Source: Cyanocohniella sp. LLY (GTDB taxonomy: Bacteria; Cyanobacteriota; Cyanobacteriia; Cyanobacteriales; Nostocaceae). Taken from it: a stretch of 57,668 bases of DNA. Each line of letters starts with the position of its first letter. Positions within the stretch are counted from its first letter, which is position 1. A model generated the notes under the pieces. It was not told where the DNA came from and ran no database searches. It saw only the letters and a program-made list of their open reading frames with translations. Positions 28,619 through 40,400 of the stretch are shown here, piece after piece. A program made the translations under genes and the position numbers. The DNA lies in the NCBI GenBank assembly GCA_022241785.1, contig JAKOMP010000030.1:1-57668 (forward strand), read 5' to 3'.

Positions 28619-30640
28619 CTAAATTTTGAACCATTTCAGCATATGAGGATCTTTATCATAACGATAGGTAAAACCGTCCCTAGTAGTTATAGAGTCTCCT
28701 TTGCTTGCCTTACTTCTAACAGTTTTAATAGAATAGTAAGTTAATTCGGTTATTTCCTTATGAGAAAGTCCTTCATTTGTAGCTTTTTCTATCAATATTA
28801 CTGATTGATTTTGAAACTCATTTTTAAGAGAACTCTCTATGGCTATCTGAGAATTTTCAGGAGGATCAGAAATAATTGTTTTTTGATTTCGATAATCTTG
28901 TACAGTCACAAGCTGCCAACTAGAATCTTGTGAAAGTTCCAGAACCCATTGATGATAATCAAATAGACTTTCTCGATGTCCTACACTGATAAACGTTGTA
29001 TTCGTCTCTTGTAATTGTTGATATAAATTACATTCGTTAGTTAAATCTAAAGCACTGGTTGCTTCATCTAATATCGTAAAGCTAGGACGAGTAACTAAGA
29101 GTCTAGCAAAAGCAAGACGTTGTTGTTCTCCTAGCGATAATATGTTTTCCCAAGGAACTTCAGTATCAAAACCATCGACTCGGCTTAACAAGTTTTGTAA
29201 GTTTACTTGTTGCAAAACTTCTTTTAGTTGTGCATCGGTCATTCGATGATTTGTATTAGGATAAAGCAACTGTTCACGCAAAGTTCCCAAGATGATATAA
29301 GGACGTTGAGGTAAAAATAAGACTTTTTCTAGGGAAGGCCGCACTAAACGACCAGTCCCCGCATCCCACAAACCAGCGATTGCTCTTAGTAGAGAACTTT
29401 TACCTCGACCACTAGGCCCAACAATCAATAAACCTTCTCCAGCTTTGACAGACAGTGACAAATTTTCAACAATCACCTGTTCATGATCTGGCGTTTGTAA
29501 AGTGACATTTTCAAAAGCGATCTGATTTTCTTCTATTGTTTTAATGGTAGTTACATCCTCTTGTTGTTTGGTAAGAGCTTCTAACGCATCTGAAAATTCA
29601 GATAACCGTTCAATGTAGCTAGAAAATCTTCCAAAATTTCCAAATTCATTAATTAAATCACCCAAAGCATTAGCAAAAAAATAGCAACATACAGATGCTT
29701 GGATAATTTCTCCAAATTCCATTTCACCTCTAATTTGTAAAGGACCAAATACTATATATGGAAATATTTGAATTACAGATTGATAACCTCTATTAAAAAT
29801 CTCATTATTCCTCTCCCAATCAATTTTTCGTTTAGCATTTTTTATCAAATTATTAAATCGGCGAGCAATAATATTTGATTCTTGGTTCTCTCCTCGAAAG
29901 AAAGCTACTGATTCAGCATGAGTGCGGAAATGAGTCAGACAATAGGTGTATTCAGCTTTCGCTTCAAGTTCTTCTCCATTAATTTTATTTAATTCTTGGG
30001 TCAAGTAAACAGCAATCAAATTGCCTATAACTGTATAAGTAACTAAAATCAGTGCAACAGACTGAGAGATTGACCAAAGAACTAATAAAAAAGCTGTCAT
30101 TTCCAGTATTTTTTCCAGGAGAGTAGCTGAAAAACTTAAAGCATTGCTTGCAATGGGTTCGATTTCTTGAGATAAACGTTGATCTGGATTATCAATACTA
30201 GATTTAAAGTTGATTTTATAATAAGCTCGACTATTTAAATATTTTGATAAAATCTTATTATTTAGCCATTGATACCAATCTAGAGCAATTTTTTTCCTCA
30301 CTAGTCTGGAGAACCCCGCTAAGAGAGTTCCCAATACCAGAGCTAAACCATAAAGCAGTAGAGCATCATAAAACTTAGGAAGTTCTTTCTCTTTAATGAT
30401 GATATCGGCTAAATAGCGATTAATAAAGCTATTAAAAACATTTGCACCAACAAGCGCAATTATTAATAATATCAGGAGGATGAGTATTCCCCATGAGCGA
30501 ATCACCTCTGAGAATGCTCTGTCTCCTGTTTCGTTTGGATACCAGTAAGGTTGGGCGATCGCTTTGACATTCTCCCAAAATTTAGTAAAAGCTGAATAAG
30601 TACTCTTTAAAGATTTGTTTTGAACTACTTGAGTTGTCAT
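28619..30640 (-). CDS. ABC exporter, fused permease-ATPase (COG4178, SbmA/YddA-like), copy 2 with C-terminal extension
   Basis: 673 residues, closely similar to the exporter at 19282-21150 along its whole shared length. It has the same permease hallmarks (PYWYPNETGDRAFSEVIRSW, YYKINF, NPDQRLSQEI) and the ATPase motifs GPSGRGKSSLLRA, LSLGEQQRLAFARLL and FTILDEATSALD. It extends ~60 residues further. The extension has a helix-turn-helix-looking stretch (LSHKEITELTYYSIKTVRSK, about residues 628-647) and ends DGFTYRYDKDPHMLKWFKI. The first exporter has lost the same terminal motif through a frameshift. It is convergent with the patatin gene and divergent from ncpA, and could export the graspetide, the nostocyclopeptide or both. 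Confidence 0.9.
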   Translation of the reverse strand: MTTQVVQNKSLKSTYSAFTKFWENVKAIAQPYWYPNETGDRAFSEVIRSWGILILLILLIIALVGANVFNSFINRYLADIIIKEKELPKFYDALLLYGLALVLGTLLAGFSRLVRKKIALDWYQWLNNKILSKYLNSRAYYKINFKSSIDNPDQRLSQEIEPIASNALSFSATLLEKILEMTAFLLVLWSISQSVALILVTYTVIGNLIAVYLTQELNKINGEELEAKAEYTYCLTHFRTHAESVAFFRGENQESNIIARRFNNLIKNAKRKIDWERNNEIFNRGYQSVIQIFPYIVFGPLQIRGEMEFGEIIQASVCCYFFANALGDLINEFGNFGRFSSYIERLSEFSDALEALTKQQEDVTTIKTIEENQIAFENVTLQTPDHEQVIVENLSLSVKAGEGLLIVGPSGRGKSSLLRAIAGLWDAGTGRLVRPSLEKVLFLPQRPYIILGTLREQLLYPNTNHRMTDAQLKEVLQQVNLQNLLSRVDGFDTEVPWENILSLGEQQRLAFARLLVTRPSFTILDEATSALDLTNECNLYQQLQETNTTFISVGHRESLFDYHQWVLELSQDSSWQLVTVQDYRNQKTIISDPPENSQIAIESSLKNEFQNQSVILIEKATNEGLSHKEITELTYYSIKTVRSKASKGDSITTRDGFTYRYDKDPHMLKWFKI

Positions 30641-31430
30641 ATTCTGAAAATAAACTGAGGTTTTACGTAATAAGTAAGGTAGTGAGATGAAAGTATGAAA
30701 GTAGTGTGAAGGCTCAATTTCTTAGCCATCAACTTTTGTAGCCATACATAAACTAATAAATTATCTCAATATACATGTTGGGATTTTCGCTGAATGATAG
30801 GCTTTTTCTCACCAGTCGTTCAACCTGCTTTTAAAGGTATTATTTAGCCGAATATTTCTGTTATCCGATGCATTAACTAATCTGCTGCAATCTCCTTGAT
30901 CGATAGTTTATGGGAGTGCAGATACTAAGTTTTCAGAAGATAACTTTTTGAGCATGTATCATATTCTATAGCGCAGTATATACCAATTTACATTTTGATT
31001 GTTGTTTTTATCCTAATTTATCGAGCGAATATCTCTAAAATGTCTTAACTGTCGGCTTAACTGCCTTAACTGTCTTAACTGTCAGATTAACTGTCTTAAC
31101 TGTCTTAACTGTCTGCTTAACTGTCTTAATTGGTATTGTATTTTGTTTGACAAGGTGAGATACTTCTCAAGTTAAAGTAAAAAATACAGCAAACGAAACT
31201 ATTCTATTTAAAAGTAAAGATTCCTTCAAATTTAATAAAATATATCTTTGGCAAAGCAAATTAATGACACTTATTAATATCATGAATTATCATCGATATT
31301 AGCTTTTGTTTTAGCTGACAATTTAAGTCTCTCACCTGCAAATAACCGCGCCTAGTGAGGCTATTGAAAGTAGTAGGATTAGAGAAAAATTATGAATTTA
31401 TTAAAAATAGCAACAATTTAGAGTAAAGTC
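30641..31430 (+). promoter_or_regulatory. Upstream region of the ncp NRPS genes with CTTAACTGT repeats
   Basis: 790 bp without a gene, between divergent exporter and ncpA. Positions 31044-31133 contain about nine copies of the 9-mer CTTAACTGT in plus orientation: exact or one-mismatch units at 31044, 31056, 31065, 31074, 31086, 31095, 31104, 31116 and 31125. They are partly contiguous and partly offset by 3 nt. A mini-frame MNLLKIATI (ATG at about 31392) ends 10 nt before the ncpA start and might be a leader or chance. The ribosome-binding site for ncpA (GAGTAAAGTC) is weak. Confidence 0.6.
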
Positions 31431-34400
31431 ATGAATCTAACAGAGCTTCTAGAAAATCTTTCAGCAAAGAATGTTGAATTGTGGGTTGATGGAGACAAAC
31501 TACGTTATCGATCGCCTGAAAAGTCACTAACCCCGGAGTTATTGGGAGAAATTAAGCAATATAAACCAGAAATTATCCAAATTTTATCCCAGAGTCCTAA
31601 TCAGGCTGCAACTTATTCCCTCTCCCACGGTCAAAAGGCACTCTGGTTTTTATATCAATTAGCACCCAGCAGTACCGCTAACAACGCCACATATGCAGCA
31701 AAATTAGTCACAAATTTAGATATTCCCGCCCTGAAGCAGGCAGCACAAGCTCTAGTTGAAAGACATCCAGTTTTGAGGACTACCTTTGCAACCATTGACG
31801 GCGAACCTGTGCAAACAGTTCACGAAAATCAGCAAGTTGACTTTACCATCCAAGAAGCTTTTGATTTTGGCCAAGATGATGTAAACAACTGGCTCTCAGA
31901 AAAGAGCGATCGCCCCTTCGATTTAGAACAGGGCCCGCCATTGCGCTTTGATTTATTAATTAACCATATTAAAACTGATAAATTACCAACAAAAGAATAT
32001 ATTCTCTTAATCACGCTACATCAGATAGGGGGAGATTTTCGGTCTTTAGAAATCATGATCGGTGAACTGAGAGCTTTGTATAAAGCGATGTCTACGACGG
32101 GCTACGCCTACGCCACAGGTGAAGCCGCCCAACTATCAGCACAAAACTATCAGTATCAAGATTACATCAAGTGGTCAGAGCAAATGCTCGCTAGTCCAGT
32201 TGGAGAAAGTTTGTGGACTTATTGGCAACAACAACTATCTGGTGAGTTGCCATTGCTAAATTTACCCACAGATAAACCTAGACCTCAAAGCCAAACCTAT
32301 AATGGTGCTTCCCGCTTTTTTACTGTTGAAGAAGAACTGCGGCAAAAGCTCACAGAATTGGCGAAGAGAGAGGATGTGTCTCTCTATATGCTTTTATTAA
32401 CAGCACTACAAATATTATTACTACGTTATACCAATCAAGAAGATATTTTAATTGGCTCTCCAATGGTGAATCGGAGCCGTTCAGAGTTTGAAAATATTGT
32501 GGGTCACTTTACTAATCCTGTGGTTTTGCGAGGAAACCTTTCAGGAAACCCGACTTTTCAAGAGTTACTGGGGCGATCGCGCTCTTGTGTGTTAGATGCC
32601 CAAGACCATCAGAATTATCCCTTTCCCCTGCTGGTTGAGCAACTGCAACCTGTCAACAACCCTAGTTTTTCGCCACTCTATCAGGTAGCTTTCGTCTGCG
32701 ATCGCTCTCACCAGATGGATATCGATGGTTTGATTTTGGAATCATTGATTTCAGGGTCTAAAGGAGCCGCCTTTGATTTAACATTAACTATTCTTGAAGG
32801 GAAAAACTCACTCAAAGGTATATGGAATTACAACACTGACTTATTTGATGACAGTGCAATCGCGCGGATGATGGGGCATTTTGTAACTTTGCTCGAAGCA
32901 ATTATGGCAAATCCCCAGCAACGAATTGACCAATTACCTTTATTGACACAATTTGAAAAACAACAGTTATTAGTTGAGTGGAATGATACTCAAGTAGATT
33001 ATCCCCAAAATAAATGTATCCATCAGTTGTTTGAAGAACAGGTAGAGCGTACACCTGATGCTGTGGCAGTGGTGTTTGTAGACGAGCGCAGCAAGGCTTC
33101 TCGCAGAGTAAATCAACAATTGACGTACCACGAGTTGAACACTCGTGCTAACCAGTTGGCGCATTACTTGCAGTCTTTGGGTGTGGGAGCCGATGTGCTG
33201 GTGGGTATTTGTGTAGAGCGTTCCTTTGAGATGGTGGTGGGACTGTTGGGGATTCTCAAAGCGGGTGGAGCTTACGTACCACTTGACCCGGAGTATCCCC
33301 AAGACCGTCTGAGCTTCATGCTTGAAGACGCTCAAGTTTCAATATTATTGAGTCAACAACGGCTCGTTGAGCGACTACCTGAGTATCAGGCAAAACTGAT
33401 TTGTTTAGATGAAGTCTGGTCAGAAATTCTGCAAAATAAACAGAACAACCCGATTGAGGTAGTAAAGAGTACCGATCTAGCGAATGTGATTTACACATCC
33501 GGCTCCACAGGTAAACCCAAAGGGGTAATGGTTGAGCATAGTGGATTGTGCAATCTAGCTCAAGCTCAGATTCAGGCTTTCGGCTTGGATTGTGATAGTC
33601 GAGTTCTCCAGTTTGCTTCCTTTAGTTTTGATGCTTGCATATCAGAAATCTTGATGGCTTTTGGATCAGGAGCCAGACTTTACTTAGTAACAAAAGACTC
33701 TCTGATGCCGGGTATGCCTTTAATTGAGCGATTAAAGGATGATGGCATTACCCATGTCACCCTACCACCATCAGCGCTGGCAGTCCTGCCACAAGAAGAA
33801 CTACCAACATTGCAAGCGATCGTTGTTGCCGGAGAAGCCTGTCCTCTGGAACTGATGCGACAATGGTCTACAGGAAGAAACTTCTTCAACGCCTACGGGC
33901 CGACAGAAGCGAGTGTTTGTGCCACAGTAGCAAAATGCACTCCAGGGGACAAAAAAGTTACTATTGGTTGTCCAATTGCCAACAAACAAATCTACATCTT
34001 AAACTCGCACTTACAACCAGTTCCCGTTGGTGTACCTGGAGAATTGCACATTAGTGGTGTGGGATTAGCGCGAGGCTATCTCAATCGCCCAGAACTAACA
34101 CAAGAGAAATTCATCCCCAACCCCTTTTACAATTCAAAATTCAAAATAGAGCCTCCGGCACGCTACCGCGAACAAAATTCAAAATTGTATAAAACTGGGG
34201 ACTTGGCTCGTTATCTGCCAGATGGCAACATCGAATACCTGGGGCGTATCGACAACCAAGTAAAAATCCGGGGATTCCGCATTGAGTTGGGAGAAATAGA
34301 AGCAGCACTAAGCCAACATCCCCACGTGCAAGCATCATGTGTCATAGCCCGTGAAGATAACAGGGGTGACAAACGCCTAGTAGCCTACATCGTACTGCAA

Positions 34401-37400
34401 CCAGAGCATACTTGTACTGAGCGAAGTCGAAGTACACCCACAGTTAAAGAACTGCGTAGCTTCCTCAAAGAAAAGCTACCAGAATACATGATACCAAGTG
34501 CGATCGTCATCCTAGAATCTTTACCCCTAACCCCCAACGGCAAAATAGATCGTCGCGCTCTACCAGAGCCAAGTAGTGAATCAAGAGAGAAATATGTAGC
34601 TCCGCGCACCCCTATCGAAGAAATCCTCGCAGTAATTTGGCAAGAAGTCCTGAAAGTAGAACTTGTAGGCAGACATGACAATTTCTTTGAACTAGGGGGA
34701 CACTCCCTACTGGGAACGCAATTCATCTCCCGTGTGCGTAGCAGATTGAAAGTAGAAATACCATTGCGAAGCTTATTTGCTACGCCAACAATTGCCGAGT
34801 TAGCGCCATCGATTCAGCAGTTACAGCAAGATATAGAACTAGCTGCACCACCCATCTTAAGGCGGGTAGAGAATGCAGAAATACCACTGTCTTATGCTCA
34901 ACAGCGTTTATGGTTTTTAGACCAGTTAGAGTCGAATGGTGCTTTATACAACATCGCCATTGGTTTGCGTCTAATAGGAACTCTTAATTTTGCCGCCTTA
35001 GAACAAAGTTTAAAAGAACTTATCAATCGCCATGAAGCCTTACGCACCAACTTTGTTACTGTTGATGGAAAACCTTCAAAAATCATTCAAACTCAAATAA
35101 ATTGGACAGTTGCAGTTGTTGACTTGCAGCATTTACCCTTAACAGAACAAAAAACTGCTGCACAGAAATTACTGGAACAAAAAGCAATTGAGCCTTTTGA
35201 CTTAGCTCATGATGCATTAATCAGAGCGACATTAGTGATGCTGTCCGACACAGAACAGTGGTTATTAGTGTGTATGCACCACGTTGTCTGTGATGGCTGG
35301 TCAATAGGTGTGTTTGTCCAGGAGTTACAAGCACTGTACAATGCTTATTCTCAGAGTCAACCGTCACCCCTGTTACCACTGCCGATTCAGTACGCAGATT
35401 TTGCCATTTGGCAAAGACAATGGTTGCAAGGGGAAGTACTCAACAGCCAATTGAGTTACTGGGAGCAACAGTTGGCAAATGCACCCACGTTCTTGCCACT
35501 ACCCACAGATAGACCCAGACCTGCTGTGCAGACTTTCAATGGCTCTTATCAAGTGTTTACTCTGTCTGTTGAGTTAACTCAACGGTTGTTGCAGCTAAGT
35601 CAACAGCAAGGTTGTACCCTGTTCATGACTTTGTTAGCAGCTTATAATACCCTGCTTTACCGCTACACAGGACAAGAAGATATTTTGGTGGGGACGCCAA
35701 TTGCCGGCCGCGATCGCACCGAGCTAGAAGGGTTAATTGGCTTTTTTGTCAATACTTTAGTGATGCGGACTAACTTGGCAGAAAATTCCACCTTTAGCGA
35801 ATTACTCCCACGTATCCGGGAAATGGCATTAGGAGCCTATGCTCATCAAGATTTACCCTTTGAAATGTTGGTGGAAGCATTGCAGCCAGAACGGGATATC
35901 AGCTATACACCATTATTCCAAGTGATGTTCGTTCTCCTGAACGCTCCCATGTCTGAAATAGAGTTGACTGAGTTAAGTGTCAGTGGCTTGCCAATAGGAA
36001 TCACCACGGCAAAGTTTGATTTAACTTTATCAATGGAAAACACTCCCAATGGACTTTTTGGGTGGTGGGAGTACAACACTGACTTGTTTGATAGCAGCAC
36101 TATCGAACGGATGACTGGTCATTTTCTGACATTGCTGGAAAGTATTGTTGCTAATCCCCAAGAGCGGATTTCTCAATTACCAATGCTCACAGCATCTGAG
36201 CAACAGCAGTTATTAATTGAATGGAATGATACTCAAGTAGATTATCCCCAGGATAAATATATCCACCAGTTATTTGAAGAACAGGTGGAGCGTACACCCG
36301 ATGCTGTAGCAGTTGTGTTTGAGAATCAACAATTGACCTACCACGAGTTGAACACTCGTGCTAATCAGTTGGCGCATTACTTGCAGTCTTTGGGAGTGTC
36401 CGCCGATGTACTGGTTGGTATTTGTGTGGAGCGTTCCTTAGAAATGGTCGTGGGACTATTGGGGATTCTCAAGGCGGGTGGAGCTTACGTACCACTTGAC
36501 CCTGAATATCCCCAAGAGCGTTTGCGCTTTATCTTGGAAGATGCTCAAGTTTCAGTGCTGCTAACCCAACAGCAATTAGTTGAGAAATTACCTGAGTGTC
36601 AGGCGCAGCTTGTAAGCTTGGATACTAACTGGCAGTTTATTTCTCAGTTGGCTCAAGAAAATCCCATCACTGATGTCCAAGCTATTAACTTAGCTTATGT
36701 GATTTATACTTCCGGTTCTACAGGCAAGCCTAAAGGTGTGCAAATCTCACATAACTCTGTGAGCAATTTCCTCTCTGCCATGCAGCAGCGCCCAGGAATA
36801 ACAGAACAAGATACACTGCTGGCGATTACTACTATTTCCTTTGATATTGCTGCCTTAGAAATTTTTCTGCCCATAACTGTAGGTGCATCTCTGGTCATAG
36901 CCCGTCGTGATGTAACCCTTGATGGAAGAGAATTATTTGACTTGCTAGTTAAGTCTAAGGCAACAATTATGCAAGCAACTCCAGCTACTTGGAGATTGCT
37001 TTTAGACTCCAACTTCCAATTTAGCGATCTAAAAATACTTTGCGGTGGTGAAGCTTTACCTTGGGATCTAGTTAAGGAACTGCTTGCCAGGAGTGCTTCT
37101 TTCTGGAACCTTTATGGGCCAACAGAGACTACTATTTGGTCATCAGTATGTCAACTCGAATCTAGTGAGAGCTTGATTTCTATTGGTCGCCCAATTTCCA
37201 ATACGCAAATCTACATACTAGACCAAAACTTACAACCAGTACCCGTAGGCGTACCAGGAGAGTTACATATCGGTGGTGCAGGATTAGCAAGAGGCTACTT
37301 GAACCGACCAGAGTTAACACAAGAAAAGTTCATTCCCAATCCCTTTGGTAGAAGCAGGGGAGCAGAGGAGCAGGGGAGCAGGGGGGCAGAAGTTCTTCCC

Positions 37401-40400
37401 AATTCCCAGTCCCCAATCCCCAGTCCCCGACTTTACAAAACAGGGGACTTAGCTCGTTATCTACCAGATGGCAACATCGAATACTTGGGACGCATCGACA
37501 ACCAAGTAAAAATCCGGGGATTCCGCATTGAGTTGGGAGAAATAGAAGCAGCACTTAGCCGACATCCCTATGTGCAAGCATCATGTGTCATAGCCCGCGA
37601 GGATACCCCTGGCGATAAGCGCCTAGTTGCCTACATTGTACCGCAGCCACAAGTAACGCTCACAATTAGCGAACTGCGTAGCGTCCTCAAGTCCAAGTTA
37701 CCAGACTACATGGTTCCTTCGGCAATAGTAATCTTGGAGTCTTTACCCCTAACCCCCAACGGCAAAATAGACCGTCGCGCCCTACCAGCACCAGAGTCCA
37801 GTAGTGAGTTATCAGATAAATATGTAGCTCCACACACCCCAATTGAAGAAATATTGGCGCTGATTTGGCAACAAGTCCTGAAAGTAGAGCTTGTAGGCAG
37901 ACATGATAACTTCTTTGAACTAGGAGGACACTCCCTATTAGCAACGCAACTTATCTCTCGTGTGCGTAGCAGCTTGAAAGTAGAACTGCCATTACGTTCG
38001 TTATTTGCAGCACCAACAATTGCCCAATTGTCGCCAAACATTCAACGGTTGCAGCAACAAGATATAGAATTTGCAGCACCACCCATCTTAAGGCGGGCAA
38101 ACAATGCAGAAATACCACTGTCTTATGCTCAACAGCGTTTGTGGTTTTTAGACCAGTTAGAGCCGAACAGTGCCTCATATAATATTCCCTTTGGGTTGCG
38201 TTTAGGCGGAACTGTTAATGTTGCCGCCTTAGAACAAAGCTTAAGTGAAATTATTCATCGTCATGAAGCACTACGTACCAACTTTGTTACTGTTGATGGA
38301 CAAGCGGCTCAAATCATTCAAACACAAACGAGTTGGACAGTTTCGGTTGTTGATTTGCAGCATTTACCCTTAATAGAACAAAAAACTGCTGCACAGAAAC
38401 TGGTGCAACAACAAGCGCTTCTTCCTTTTGACTTAGCAAATGAAGCATTAATTAGAGCGACATTGGTGATACTGTCCGACACAGAACAGTGGTTATTAGT
38501 GTGTATGCACCACGTTGTCAGTGATGGTTGGTCAATAGGTGTATTTGTACAGGAGTTACAAGCACTGTACAATGCTTATTCTCAAGGTCAACCGTCACCT
38601 TTAACACCACTGCCGATTCAGTACGCAGATTTTGCCTTATGCCAAAGACAATGGTTGCAAGGAAAGGTGCTACAAAGCCAGTTGAGTTACTGGCAAGAAC
38701 AATTGGCAAACGCACCTACATTCTTGCCATTACCCACAGACAGACCTAGACCTGCTGTGCAGACTTTCAATGGCGCATATCTTGAGTTTGCCTTGTCTGG
38801 TGAACTAACTCAACAACTAACAAAACTGAGTCAACAGCAAGGTTGTACCCTGTTCATGACCTTGTTAGCGGCATATAATACCCTGCTTTACCGCTACACA
38901 GGACAAACAGATATTTTGGTGGGGACACCAATTGCTAACCGCGATCGCACCGAGACAGAAGGGTTAATTGGCTTTTTTGTCAATACTTTGGTGATGCGGA
39001 CTGATTTATCTGAAAACCCCACCTTTAACGAATTACTCCCACGCCTGAAAGAAATGGCAATATCTGCCTACGCGCATCAAGATTTGCCCTTTGAAATGTT
39101 GGTGGAAGCATTGCAGCCAGAACGGGATCTCAGCCATACACCACTATTTCAGGTGATGTTCGTTCTTAATAATGCGCCCAAAGCTGAAATAGAGTTGACT
39201 GGGTTAAGTGTCAGTTCGTTGCTTATAGAAAGTGCGATCGCCAAATTTGATTTAACTTTATCAATGGAAAACACTAGCACCGGACTAGTGGGAGGATGGG
39301 AATATAACACTGACTTGTTTGATAGCAGCACCATTGAGCGCATGACTGGTCATTTTGTGACATTGCTTGAAGCTATTGTTGCTAATCCTGGCGATCGCAT
39401 TTCCCAATTACCAATTTTGACACCATCTGAGCAACAGCAATTATTAGTGGAGTGGAATGATACTCAAGTAGATTATCCCCAGGATAAATGTATCCATCAG
39501 TTATTTGAAGAACAGGTAGAGCGCACGCCCGATGCTGTGGCGGTGGTGTTTGAGAATCAACAATTGACATACCGCGAATTGAATTGTCGTGCTAACCAGT
39601 TGGCGCATTACTTGCAGTCTTTGGGAGTGTCCGCCGATGTGCTGGTGGGGATATGTGTAGAGCGTTCTTTAGAGATGGTGGTGGGATTACTTGCTATTCT
39701 CAAGGCGGGTGGAGCTTACGTACCACTTGACCCGAAGTATCCCCAAGACCGTCTGACTTTCATGCTCAAAGATGCTCAAGTTTCAGTCTTACTTACCCAA
39801 CAGCATCTAGCTGAGAAATTACCTGAACATCAGGCGCGTGTAGTCCACTTAGATAAAGATTGGGTTGCGATCGCTAAATTTAGCCAGGAGAATCCAATTG
39901 CCCAGGTGCAAGCTAATAATGTAGCTTATGTGATCTATACTTCTGGGTCTACTGGTCAACCAAAGGGGGTAATACTATCTCACAGTAACCTTTGCAACCA
40001 TATGTTTTGGATGCAAACAACATTCCCCCTGACTCAAAAAGACAAAGTACTGCAAAAAACTCCCTTTGGCTTTGATGCCTCAGTTTGGGAATTCTACGCT
40101 CCATTGTTAGCAGGTGGACAGTTATTAATAGCTGAACCAAGAGGTCATACTGACAGTGCTTATCTCTTAAGGATAATTGCCCAGCAGCAGGTAACTACTG
40201 TTCAACTTGTTCCATCTTTACTGCAAATGCTTTTAGAACAGGGAGGAATCGAAACTTGTCACTCCCTCAAACACGTGTTCTGTGGCGGTGAAGTCTTACC
40301 CGTTACTCTGCAAGAAGGCTTGTTAAATAAGCTAGATGTAAATTTACACAATCTCTACGGCCCAACAGAGGCTTGTATTGATGCAACTTTCTGGAATTGC

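Noticed and set aside
31044-31133. CRISPR array
   Set aside because: The units are only 9 bp with 0-3 nt between them; there are no unique spacers and no cas genes.
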